The translations under genes and the position numbers were made by a program. Of a stretch of 12,207 bases of DNA, positions 1 to 7,856 are shown piece after piece. Each line of letters opens with the position of its first letter. The first letter of the stretch is position 1. Below the pieces are notes generated by a model. That model worked only from the letters and a program-made list of their open reading frames with translations. It did not search any database and was not told where the DNA came from. The stretch lies in assembly GCA_021791015.1 (NCBI GenBank), contig JAJYFH010000012.1, positions 1 through 12,207 of the forward strand. Direction: 5' to 3'. Origin of the DNA: a bacterium. Its GTDB lineage: Bacteria; Patescibacteriota; CPR2; UBA1875; JAJYID01.

Positions 1-86
1 CTTCTTAGCATTGAAGCAACTTCATTTTTCAAAGCAGAAGCGGGCATTGCAGTTATTTCTGTTTTTAGAATTTTCACTTTGTTCAT
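1..86 (-). CDS. Start of a further operon gene, cut by window edge; possibly WecG/TagA-type glycosyltransferase
   Basis: The TAA of the preceding GT2 gene (positions 90-88) is followed after one base by an ATG at 86-84. From there a frame stays open to position 1, giving about 28 residues that begin MNKVKILKTEITAMPASALK. An AGG lies 5 nt upstream of the ATG, inside the end of the previous gene, and is a plausible ribosome binding site. The tight spacing and shared strand make this the next operon gene; its 3' part lies outside the window. The short N-terminus (a basic start, then a 'VKIL..EI.A' strand and a helix) recalls the opening of WecG/TagA/CpsF family (GT26) enzymes, which add the second sugar to an undecaprenyl-linked acceptor. 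That identification rests on very few residues and is a guess; that a gene starts here is much firmer. Confidence 0.55.
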   Translation of the reverse strand, partial: MNKVKILKTEITAMPASALKNEVASMLR

Positions 87-87
87 T

Positions 88-1137
88 TTACCTGCTCTCT
101 TTCATTGAACTTGCTGCCGCTAGCCCCATTCTTGCGATTCCGGGAGATATCTTAAACACCTTCATGGCAACTTTTGCCTTAAACAAGCCATCATATGGTC
201 TTATTCTTTCCAGTACTTTGCCGGCTTCATCATATTTCTTCTCTTTAACTTCGGCAATAAACAATCTGACAAGATTTAGGTTTGCGCCTGTTTTTATCAA
301 TTTCTCTTCCTCGTCATTTGCCGCTTTTAATGACTTAAAGATCTTTTCATTTTCCTTAAATACCCGGCTCATGTCATGAGAAAAGGATTTCTTGCTTCGG
401 CGCCAAGCGCATAACGGTTCACTGAAGCCATAAACGCCGTATTTTCTGGTAATTCTTAGCCACAAATCATAGTCGTCGTTGCCGCTTAAATCCTCCCGCA
501 AAAACCCTACCTCGTCTAATACTTTCTTTGGAAACACGGCAGAGCATGCCGTGATAAAATCCTCCTCCAAAAGCATTCTAAAGCTCTCGCTTGAGTCCAT
601 ATATCCATCAGGCACATATCTTGCCCCTATTTTCTTGCCATGCGAGTCCACCACATCAGTTGATGCGACAATTATACCAATGTTGGCCGAATCGTCATTC
701 CCGCCCGCCTCTGTCATTCCTGCAGAAGCAGGAATCTTGGCGGATAAACTCCGGCGGGAATCTATTGCGCTCATTTGCTTTTCCAGTTTTTCCGGGTACC
801 AAAGATCATCCTGATCGCAAAAGGCAATATACTCTCCTTTTGCCCTCTTAATGCCAAAGTTCCTGGGAATCGCCTGATTGCCGCTGTTTTCTTTGTGAAA
901 ATATTTGACTCGCGAATCACACTTCCTGTCATTCCTGCCCGCCAAAGGTTGGATAAACATCCGGCGGGAATCTATATCAATAAATGATTTTATAATGTCA
1001 ACCGTGGCGTCGGTAGATCCGTCATCAACCGCGATAATTTCAAAGTCATGGTAAGTCTGGCCTAGAAGCGACTCCAGCGTTTCCCCAATGAATCTTTCGC
1101 CGTTATAGGCGGGTATAATTATGCTAACCTTTGGCAT
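88..1137 (-). CDS. GT2 family glycosyltransferase with two repeat-derived in-frame insertions
   Basis: A 349-residue protein with a GT-A fold. The N-terminal strand is VSIIIPAYN (residues 4-12), the nucleotide-binding DDGS is at 38-41, and the metal-binding DQDD is at 108-111. A later DDYDLWLR (221-228) is the usual acidic acceptor/base region of the family. It should transfer a sugar from a nucleotide sugar to a growing glycan at the cytoplasmic face of the membrane; donor and acceptor cannot be read from sequence. The C-terminal ~80 residues look helical and are not recognised. The ATG at 1137 overlaps the end of the upstream GT2 gene by 14 bp and has an AAGGTG ribosome binding site (1147-1142). 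Two stretches do not belong to the family core: residues ~55-70 and ~126-149. Both begin with IDSRR and are encoded by palindromic repeats (listed separately). They lie in loops and keep the frame, so the enzyme may still be active. Confidence 0.9.
   Translation of the reverse strand: MPKVSIIIPAYNGERFIGETLESLLGQTYHDFEIIAVDDGSTDATVDIIKSFIDIDSRRMFIQPLAGRNDRKCDSRVKYFHKENSGNQAIPRNFGIKRAKGEYIAFCDQDDLWYPEKLEKQMSAIDSRRSLSAKIPASAGMTEAGGNDDSANIGIIVASTDVVDSHGKKIGARYVPDGYMDSSESFRMLLEEDFITACSAVFPKKVLDEVGFLREDLSGNDDYDLWLRITRKYGVYGFSEPLCAWRRSKKSFSHDMSRVFKENEKIFKSLKAANDEEEKLIKTGANLNLVRLFIAEVKEKKYDEAGKVLERIRPYDGLFKAKVAMKVFKISPGIARMGLAAASSMKESR
694..765. repeat. Palindromic repeat element inserted in frame in a GT2 gene (copy 2, longer)
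   Basis: A 72-bp element with nested inverted repeats. The outer arms are ATTCCCGCC (697-705) and GGCGGGAAT (753-761). The inner hairpin is ATTCCTGC (716-723), loop AGAA, then GCAGGAAT (728-735), with perfect 8-bp arms. On the gene's strand it encodes IDSRR followed by IPASAGMT and GGNDD (residues ~126-149 of the GT2 protein), directly after the conserved QDD region. The length is a multiple of three. ATTCCC/GGGAAT arms are typical of dispersed palindromic repeats in many bacteria (for example the Neisseria dRS3 core). In-frame gene insertion recalls the Rickettsia palindromic elements. Assignment to a named family is not possible here. Confidence 0.75.
928..975. repeat. Palindromic repeat element inserted in frame in the same GT2 gene (copy 1, shorter)
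   Basis: A 48-bp element (16 codons) related to the copy at 694-765. Both share, on the gene's strand, ATAGATTCCCGCCGGA followed by GTTTATCC, with copy 1 having one extra T between these parts. Both end in GGAATGAC. Copy 1 lacks the inner hairpin and keeps the outer arms in imperfect form, GGCGGGAAT (963-971) against ATTCCTGCCCGCC (931-943). It encodes IDSRR in the same reading frame as the other copy. DSR codons recur just after the insert (DSRVKYF), which could be a short duplication at the insertion point or chance. Confidence 0.7.
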
Positions 1138-2083
1138 CGCGCACCTTTCTAATCTTTGTCGAAAGCGTCTTAAAATCCAGCGTCAAAACAAGCTTTGTAC
1201 CAAGCGTAATTCTGTGCAATGTTAGGTAAAAAAACCTCATGACCTTAAATCCAAATGGCTTTCCTGCCGCTCTTCCGCTTGAAATCAAATACTTGTTTTT
1301 CAGATTTTTTTTCTTGATGTAGAACCAGCCAAATCCGTCCTCGCGGTAATGTTTTTCCTCATCCGGCATTATCTTATCCTTCCATTTTTGGAGAAAAATC
1401 TCCTCGTTATGGTTTACGGCTTTAAATCTTCCCGCGCTTACGCTCTCATGATGGACAACTATGCTTTCCGGGCAATAGAAAACTTTATATCCCAGTTTTC
1501 CGGCCTTCAGGCACAGGTCGATATCTTCCATACCGTTTAGGTACTCGTCGCTAAAACCGCCGGCTTTTTCAAAAACATTTTTCTTAATTGCCATGCAGGC
1601 CGCCGTCACTGCTTGAAACTCCCTCTTTTTGTTCACAAACGGTTCGTCCGGACTTTCATTGTAGTAGATATGCCTCGGAATATAATCGTTTGATATGACG
1701 ATGCCGGCATGCTGCACACGGCCATTGGGGAAAATCAGTTTGGGCGCGGCAATAGCCGTTTCCTTCTCTGATAACACTCTAAGCAGAGGCTCAAGCCATC
1801 CCTTTCTCACTTCCGTGTCATTATTTAAAAATATAAGAACGTCTCCCTTTGCTTCCCTTGCTCCTTGATTGTTGGCGCGGGAAAAACCCAGATTCTTCTT
1901 GTTGGAAATTACCTTAATCCAGCCAAGAGACTTGAGATACTTAGCCGTATGGTCAGTTGAAGCATTATCAACCACAATAACATCGTCTAAGTGCTTTTCC
2001 GGTGTATTTTTTTTAATAGCTTCTAAACATTTTTTTGTTAGCGCCGCGTTGTTGAATGCCGGTATGATAATGCTGACTTTCAT
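1124..2083 (-). CDS. GT2 family glycosyltransferase (rhamnosyltransferase-like 'HAG' subgroup)
   Basis: A 319-residue GT-A enzyme. Visible motifs are VSIIIPAFNN (3-12), VVDNAS (37-42), the metal-binding NND (87-89), KLIFPNGRVQHAG (115-127), GMEDIDLC (184-191) and HHE (211-213). The NND, 'QHAG' and 'ED.DLC' set is typical of GT2 enzymes often annotated as rhamnosyltransferases or O-antigen glycosyltransferases; the actual sugar is unknown. It closely resembles in layout the last domain of the 1265-residue protein upstream (KLLFPNERIQHAG there), so the two are likely paralogues. The C-terminal ~70 residues are basic with a hydrophobic patch (VMRFFYLTLH, then LGTKLVLTL) that may touch the membrane. 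The ATG lies 8 bp after the upstream stop without a clear Shine-Dalgarno sequence, which suggests translational coupling. The TAG stop lies within the next gene. Confidence 0.92.
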   Translation of the reverse strand: MKVSIIIPAFNNAALTKKCLEAIKKNTPEKHLDDVIVVDNASTDHTAKYLKSLGWIKVISNKKNLGFSRANNQGAREAKGDVLIFLNNDTEVRKGWLEPLLRVLSEKETAIAAPKLIFPNGRVQHAGIVISNDYIPRHIYYNESPDEPFVNKKREFQAVTAACMAIKKNVFEKAGGFSDEYLNGMEDIDLCLKAGKLGYKVFYCPESIVVHHESVSAGRFKAVNHNEEIFLQKWKDKIMPDEEKHYREDGFGWFYIKKKNLKNKYLISSGRAAGKPFGFKVMRFFYLTLHRITLGTKLVLTLDFKTLSTKIRKVRDAKG

Positions 2084-2091
2084 AACAAAAA

Positions 2092-5000
2092 TTAAATATC
2101 AGTGTTTATGCCGAAGTTTTCGTGCTGGCGGGTCAAGTTTGGGCTGTAATACGGATCATTTGCAATTATATCCCCCCAGTTGTCCGCCATATACTGCCTT
2201 TCCGCAAGCACTCTTTCGTACTTTTTGGGGTCTGTTTTTTTGAAATCTTCATCTAAGCCTCGGCTATATGATTCAAAGTGATATAGTTTGGCATAAGGCG
2301 TGTAAACTACCCTATACCCGGCTTTTAAAAGCTTGAGGCAAAAATCTACGTCGTTGTAGGCAACTTTTAACTCTTCCTCATTTAATCCGCCGACTTCTTT
2401 GTAGACATCTTTTGGCGCCATCAAGCAAGCCCCGGTCACTCCGCTATAATTCTTGATGATCTCGGCATGCTTGAAATAGTGAGGCTCGCCGTCAAAAAGC
2501 CATTTGAAAGCATGTCCGGCTATACCAGTACCAAGGATAATGCCGGCATGCTGAATTCTTTCATTCGGGAAAAGAAGTTTCGCGCCAACCGCTCCGACGC
2601 CTTCCTTTTGCGCTTGCTCAAGCATCGCTCGCAGCCATTCGCTTGTTATCACTTCAACGTCGTTGTTTAAAAGGAGCACATATTGACCGCTTGATTTTTC
2701 GACTGCATAATTATTGATGGCTGAAAACGAAAATGGCTTATCATAAACTAGCATCTTAACTTTTGGGTTCGCTTTGATTTTATTTAAATAGTTTTCTGTG
2801 CTTTTCTGCTTGCTTTGGTTATCGACCAAAATTATTTCATAATTATCATAGTCGGTTTTTGCCAATATGCTATCGACGCATTTTTTTAACACCTCTACCT
2901 TGTCTCTGAAGGGAATAATAATGGATACTTTTGGGTTGCCAAGAACGTCAAATCTAACCCTGTGAAATCCCGGCACAGGCCCATCCATGACTTCACCCGA
3001 AATGTTATTTCTCCTTAAATAATCTCGTAAAGCTTTCTGGGCAGCTTTGGCGGCATAATCTTTGTTTGAAGCCAGGCTAGCCGTGGAAGTTTCGATGGCC
3101 CGCCAATGATACAGAACTTTGGGAATGTGGTATATTTTCTTGTTATCTGTGTGTTCAATAAATCGTAAAACCAGATCATAATCCTGGGCCCCTTCGTAAC
3201 CTTTTCGAAAGCCCTTGATTATATCAATTATCGACTTGCGATAAAGCCCCAAGTGGCAAGTGTACATCTGGGAAAGCAAAAGTTCCGGCGACCAATCCGG
3301 CTTGAAAAACGGCTCCCAGCGCTTACCACGGCTGTCGATTTTGTCTTCATCACTGTAAATGAAATCCGCATCTTTGTGCTGGTTTAGAAGCTTCACATTT
3401 TCATAAAGGGCAAACGGCGCCAACTCATCGTCATTGTCAAGCAGTGCTATAAATTCGCCAGTTGCCAGCCTCAAGGCATCATTGGAAGCGCCCGAGATAT
3501 GCTGATTCTTCTTGCCAAAACTAATCTTAATCCTTTCGTCACCGCTTTCTTGCCATTTCCTCAGGCATTCAACAGTTTCTTGTTTTGTTGAAGCATCGTC
3601 ATGAATGCAAATTTCCCAGTTTTCATAGTACTGGCTCCTGACAGATTCAATACATTTGTTGAGCCACTTGGGATCGACATTGTAAACGGGGATAATAATT
3701 GAAATTTTCGGTTTATACTTAAAGCTTTCTATTTCTTGTTTAATCTCGGTTGTATCGTATCTCTCGGTTTTCTTGATCCAATTTTGATATTGCGGGTATT
3801 CTTGCGGAATCTTCTTCTTGAAGTAGATAAAGTACCAGACTTTTCGTAAAAATAATGCCAGTCCGTCCCGCCTAAGAGCCGTAAACCCCCGTCGCCAGAC
3901 GTTTCTCACCCTTCTCGGCCCAAACCTGATGTAGGCGTTTCTAAGCTTCCAGAACTTAGAATTTTGCATGGCAAGTATTTCCTGTGACATTCTATCTACT
4001 TCGGCTTCCTTTTCAGAAACAATTTGCGATATCTTTCTGCCACGCTCTTCAACAACACGATTTAGCTGACGGATGCTTGCTTGCAAATCACTGATATTTT
4101 GTTTCATATCACCCATGATTTTGTCTGTTATAAAGGAGCCTCTTTTTAAAAGTTCGTGAAAGTAAATGTTATGCTTTTTCGGCTCTTGAAGCTTTATTTC
4201 TTTTTGCCTCCCATTTTTACTTATTGAATAAATCTTTCGATATGATTGCTCTCCGTGATCAAACGGAAAAATTTTCATATTGTAAAAGGTATTTAAAGAT
4301 TCAAGTTTTTCCTTTATCTCCGGTGTGTAATAATGGGCGGCCAAAAAACTTATATTTGTAAGGTATTCCCAAAGAAAAAGCGAGTTGTTATTAATCTTTT
4401 GATATTTATATTTTCCTTTCGCTAAAAAATTCTCTATCTCAGTTTCTCTTGGTAATCCATTTTTAATGTGTTCCTTAAGCCAGGGGTGTTCTTCTCCTGT
4501 TAAGGCTTTATAATTTTCGTTTGCGTTTACTTCTGCTCGATACACTTCTTGTGAAAAAAACGGTGCTGCTAAAACCACTCCCATCTTCGCAACGCGCAGA
4601 TTTTCTGACAGAAATTTATGCCTATCTTCAGAGGGAATATGCTCAAGGACGTCAGCTGAAACAACCCAATCGAAGCTATTGTCTTTAAGCGGAATGCAGC
4701 GGCCATCTCCTTCTATGTAGTTACTGTCTTTGGCATCAACATATGGGTCGAGATAATAAACATCATCCTCGAGCATAAAATCTCTCAGCGTATTGCCACG
4801 CCCGCCAACGTCGAGAATTTTAACCTTTTCGCTGCCCTGGCGGTTTTTGCTGATAATCTCACGGATGAGGGCGTGCCGCCCGTATTGGTCAAAGGCAAGC
4901 GCTTGTTTAAACCTAGCTTCACTTATTCTTCCTAAAATGTCTTTTTCTCGACCTTTTGGAATAACATCGCGAGCAACCTCTTTATAAATTTTTTGCAGTT

Positions 5001-5889
5001 CTACTATGGTCCTGTCCAAAGAATGTTCCGTCTGTATTATCTTCTTTAGTTTTTCACCGCCGGCGGCACTGTATTTTAAGAACTCGTCTTTTAGATCGCT
5101 TTTTGTGAAATCTCTGCTAAATCTTCTACCGGAAAAGTTATTTTTTCTGATCTCAAAGAAATTACTCTCATCTACAAATCCATCCCCGCCGTTTACGTCA
5201 TAAATAATGACGCTCCTGCCGCAAGCCATTGCTTCTAATGCCCCTCTCCCTAAGCTAATAACCAAATCAGCCTTTGCAATAAACGGTAAGGTATTCATTA
5301 CAGGATTTTCCGGAAGCCCGATATGGGTAACTTTGGCACCAATCTCCACTGCTGCGCCCTCTATGATTTTCCTCGTCCTGTCAATATAGCGGTTGCTTAT
5401 GACCAGGATATTCCTTAATGTCTTATCAGGTTTTTTTTGAACCGAAAATTTTTTTAGGTCAACGCCGTTTTTAATGACAATGATCTGCCGGTCGGGGATG
5501 CAGTGCGTCTTCATTAGATTTTCTTTTACTTCTTTGCTTACAGCGATAAATTTGGATATTCCGATGTCTACTGCCGGCGGCTGCTCGATATCAGGCAACA
5601 CCCCGTGCGAAACAAAAATCATGGGCGTGTTTGGAAAAGCAAGGCGCGCCAGAATTGCGGTAGTATTATGTTGAGCGTGAATGATGTCAAACTTTTCTTT
5701 TTGGTAATCTAAGATGTTATCTGTGACCGGTATGCCAAGTGCTTTAATTTTTTCAGCAACACTTCCTAGAACAGGAGAAAAAACAGAGACCTTATGTCCC
5801 TCTTTTTTCAGCTCCCTTGAAATCTCCAGAGTATAAAGCTCCGTTCCCGCAAAATTATCCAAGAACCGGGTAACTATTAAAATCTTCAT
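2092..5889 (-). CDS. Multidomain glycan synthase: GT4, methyltransferase, coiled coil, GT2, GT2
   Basis: One 1265-residue reading frame without breaks. Residues 1-305 are GT-B/GT4-like: MKILIVTRFL start, N-terminal 'GTELYTLEI' loop, VIKNGVD (138-144), GRGALEAMACG (214-224); the first glutamate of the usual EX7E motif is absent, as in some 'GRGALEAMA' enzymes. Residues ~325-560 are a class I SAM methyltransferase: ILDVGGRG (358-365), a conserved DWVVSADVLEHIP (407-419). Residues ~592-645 are a predicted coiled coil ending in SKFWKLRNAY. Residues ~727-960 are a first GT2 domain: ISIIIPVYN, DDAS, DNDDE (818-822), DEDK, QDYD (902-905). Residues ~985-1240 are a second GT2 domain: VSIIIPFRD, VDNQS, NND (1075-1077), QHAG (1113-1116), NDVDFC. 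It likely adds several different sugars and a methyl group to one glycan at the cytoplasmic membrane face. The ATG overlaps the upstream TGA as ATGA, with AGAGG just upstream. Substrates are unknown. Confidence 0.93.
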   Translation of the reverse strand: MKILIVTRFLDNFAGTELYTLEISRELKKEGHKVSVFSPVLGSVAEKIKALGIPVTDNILDYQKEKFDIIHAQHNTTAILARLAFPNTPMIFVSHGVLPDIEQPPAVDIGISKFIAVSKEVKENLMKTHCIPDRQIIVIKNGVDLKKFSVQKKPDKTLRNILVISNRYIDRTRKIIEGAAVEIGAKVTHIGLPENPVMNTLPFIAKADLVISLGRGALEAMACGRSVIIYDVNGGDGFVDESNFFEIRKNNFSGRRFSRDFTKSDLKDEFLKYSAAGGEKLKKIIQTEHSLDRTIVELQKIYKEVARDVIPKGREKDILGRISEARFKQALAFDQYGRHALIREIISKNRQGSEKVKILDVGGRGNTLRDFMLEDDVYYLDPYVDAKDSNYIEGDGRCIPLKDNSFDWVVSADVLEHIPSEDRHKFLSENLRVAKMGVVLAAPFFSQEVYRAEVNANENYKALTGEEHPWLKEHIKNGLPRETEIENFLAKGKYKYQKINNNSLFLWEYLTNISFLAAHYYTPEIKEKLESLNTFYNMKIFPFDHGEQSYRKIYSISKNGRQKEIKLQEPKKHNIYFHELLKRGSFITDKIMGDMKQNISDLQASIRQLNRVVEERGRKISQIVSEKEAEVDRMSQEILAMQNSKFWKLRNAYIRFGPRRVRNVWRRGFTALRRDGLALFLRKVWYFIYFKKKIPQEYPQYQNWIKKTERYDTTEIKQEIESFKYKPKISIIIPVYNVDPKWLNKCIESVRSQYYENWEICIHDDASTKQETVECLRKWQESGDERIKISFGKKNQHISGASNDALRLATGEFIALLDNDDELAPFALYENVKLLNQHKDADFIYSDEDKIDSRGKRWEPFFKPDWSPELLLSQMYTCHLGLYRKSIIDIIKGFRKGYEGAQDYDLVLRFIEHTDNKKIYHIPKVLYHWRAIETSTASLASNKDYAAKAAQKALRDYLRRNNISGEVMDGPVPGFHRVRFDVLGNPKVSIIIPFRDKVEVLKKCVDSILAKTDYDNYEIILVDNQSKQKSTENYLNKIKANPKVKMLVYDKPFSFSAINNYAVEKSSGQYVLLLNNDVEVITSEWLRAMLEQAQKEGVGAVGAKLLFPNERIQHAGIILGTGIAGHAFKWLFDGEPHYFKHAEIIKNYSGVTGACLMAPKDVYKEVGGLNEEELKVAYNDVDFCLKLLKAGYRVVYTPYAKLYHFESYSRGLDEDFKKTDPKKYERVLAERQYMADNWGDIIANDPYYSPNLTRQHENFGINTDI

Positions 5890-7856
5890 TTAGCCTCTTT
5901 CCCGCTTAATTCCGGATGTATTTGGATGCCGTTCTTTTTTACTTCCTTCCAAGTGTATAGGGGCGTGCCAAAATCAGATTCTTGATGGATAGCCTTACCT
6001 CTTCTTTTCTTCCATTTTTCGGAATAATGTTTCGGGAAATACTTTGCATAATAATCACAAGTTTCTTCCCAGTGTTTCTCTGACAAAGACTTGCCATAAT
6101 GCTGGCAATAAAATTTTGTGATCACATTCCCTTTTATAATTGGCTCTCTCTGGTCAGAACCCTCATATTTCACATCCGGATGATTCCGCCAAATCATAAT
6201 AATGTCTCGGCGTTCCGGACCAAAAAATTTTCTGAATCCAAGGAGTTTTTGCCCTTTTTTGTAGGCGGCCTTATCATTCTTGGTCATGTAGGCATCAAAC
6301 AATCTTATTCTGATGGCATCAACATTTTCGGCCTCTTTGCTGTTTAAAAATTCTTTAATATTTCCCTCAAATCTCTCGTCTGCGTCAGCATAAAAAATCC
6401 AATTTGGATTAAACTTCTGGGCTCGCTTCAAAAGTTGGTGCCTATTTGCCGTTTCTTCTTGAATCCTATTCTGCTTCCAGGTTTTATTTTCAATCACTTC
6501 TATAACTCTGGGGTGCTTGTAGACAATATCTAAGGTCTTATCCGTGCTTGCATCATCAAAAACTATAATTTTGTCGACAAACTTGCTCATATGATCTAGG
6601 GTGTCTTGTATAATTTCTTCTTCATTTCTGATTCGTAGCATACCCAAAATATTTATTTTTGGATACCAGAAGCTTGGCGTGCTTATGAGACCTAGACCTG
6701 TTATCCGGCTGGCCACATATATCTCATATTCTTTGTTTCTCTCATCATAAACTTCGCCATTTTTTGCATTGCGAATACTTAAAGAAAAGTAATACTTGTT
6801 CTCTTGAAGATCGGGTATTTCAAAGGCAAATTCAATTTCTTTCTTTTTGAAGTCCTCCGGATTTAATCTTCTTTGATCGTTAATCGTGAGATTTCCTCTC
6901 ACATCATATAGCCCTATATCTACCACGCAAAATCTGCTTGCGTCGGCGACCTTTTTGTCTCTGACCCGGAAGCCAAACTTGCCCCTGATGATAGATTCTG
7001 TTTTAAATACCTTGGACTCTTCACCCTTTTCGTTTTGCAGCGAAAGGCTAACAATTTCTATCTTTTTATTTCCCCATCGGCGATCCGATATCTCTTCTTG
7101 CTTGTCTGATTTTTTCTGTTTCAAGTCCAGGGTTTTGTAGCTGTAGATAACTCTTTTGGCCTCGCCGATATCTGCAACCTTTGCCTCATCTATCAGCATA
7201 ACCCGATCACAAAACTCTTCAATACTATCCATACCGTGGCTGACAAAAACTATGGTTTTGCCCTTTTTCTTCAAGTCCCGAAATATATTGAAGCATTTTT
7301 GCTGAAATGCCGCATCTCCTACCGCTAGCACCTCATCAATCAGCAGTATATCTGCATGCGCCTGTATGGCAACAGAGAAAGCAAGCCTTACCTGCATACC
7401 GCTGGAGAAATTTTTCAGTTTCTGATCAATGAATTCTTCCAGTTCAGAAAATGCAATTATCTCATCAATTTTCTCATCAATTTCCTTCCTGGTTAAACCC
7501 AATATAGTACCATTTAGGTATATATTGTCTCTGGCGGTCAGATCGGGATTGAATCCTACGCCAAGCTCTAAAAACGGAGAAAGCCTACCATCTACCGTGA
7601 TGCTGCCTTTATCCGGCACGTAAATGCCGGCTAGCATCTTAAGCAGCGTGCTTTTACCGCATCCGTTTTTCCCGATAATGCCAAAAAATTCTCCTTTCTT
7701 GACTTCAAAACTTATATCTTCCGCGGCCTTGTGAATGGAATATTTTCTTCTCTTGAAAAGGTTTAAGGTGGCCGACTTTAAGCTAGTATGTTTTTCGTGG
7801 GGAATTTTAAAGTTCTTATAGAGATTTTCCACCTTAATGGCTGTATTTCTTTCCAT
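5886..7856 (-). CDS. wzt: Wzt/TagH-type polysaccharide export ATPase fused to a C-terminal GT2 glycosyltransferase
   Basis: A 656-residue protein. Residues ~1-245 are the ABC nucleotide-binding domain: Walker A GIIGKNGCGKST (59-70), signature SSGMQ (151-155, the degenerate form typical of Wzt/TagH), Walker B ILLIDEVLAVGD (170-181), switch histidine H207. Residues ~262-385 resemble the Wzt C-terminal carbohydrate-binding beta-sandwich (RRWGNKKIEI start, GLYD, 'YYFSLSI'). Residues ~400-640 are an added GT2 domain: ILGMLRIRNEEEII, FDDASTDKT (433-441), metal-binding DADE (491-494). No methionine lies between 385 and 405, so a separate gene is unlikely. It should power export of a lipid-linked glycan through the Wzm permease encoded just upstream. 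The start is the ATG at 7856, which shares one base with the permease TGA (TGATG) and has AGGAGG four bases upstream. A longer frame back to 8126 exists but lies inside the permease gene and is not protein-like. Confidence 0.93.
   Translation of the reverse strand: MERNTAIKVENLYKNFKIPHEKHTSLKSATLNLFKRRKYSIHKAAEDISFEVKKGEFFGIIGKNGCGKSTLLKMLAGIYVPDKGSITVDGRLSPFLELGVGFNPDLTARDNIYLNGTILGLTRKEIDEKIDEIIAFSELEEFIDQKLKNFSSGMQVRLAFSVAIQAHADILLIDEVLAVGDAAFQQKCFNIFRDLKKKGKTIVFVSHGMDSIEEFCDRVMLIDEAKVADIGEAKRVIYSYKTLDLKQKKSDKQEEISDRRWGNKKIEIVSLSLQNEKGEESKVFKTESIIRGKFGFRVRDKKVADASRFCVVDIGLYDVRGNLTINDQRRLNPEDFKKKEIEFAFEIPDLQENKYYFSLSIRNAKNGEVYDERNKEYEIYVASRITGLGLISTPSFWYPKINILGMLRIRNEEEIIQDTLDHMSKFVDKIIVFDDASTDKTLDIVYKHPRVIEVIENKTWKQNRIQEETANRHQLLKRAQKFNPNWIFYADADERFEGNIKEFLNSKEAENVDAIRIRLFDAYMTKNDKAAYKKGQKLLGFRKFFGPERRDIIMIWRNHPDVKYEGSDQREPIIKGNVITKFYCQHYGKSLSEKHWEETCDYYAKYFPKHYSEKWKKRRGKAIHQESDFGTPLYTWKEVKKNGIQIHPELSGKEAK

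Noticed and set aside
11..379. Plus-strand open frame of 122 codons with hydrophobic patches
   Set aside because: It is antisense to the 3' end of a clear GT2 gene and to the start of the next gene; the hydrophobic look comes from complementing lysine- and glutamate-rich codons.
694..765. Element as part of a CRISPR array or an intrinsic terminator
   Set aside because: There are only two unequal copies, no regular spacing, no T-tract after the hairpin on the transcribed strand, and it lies within a coding frame.
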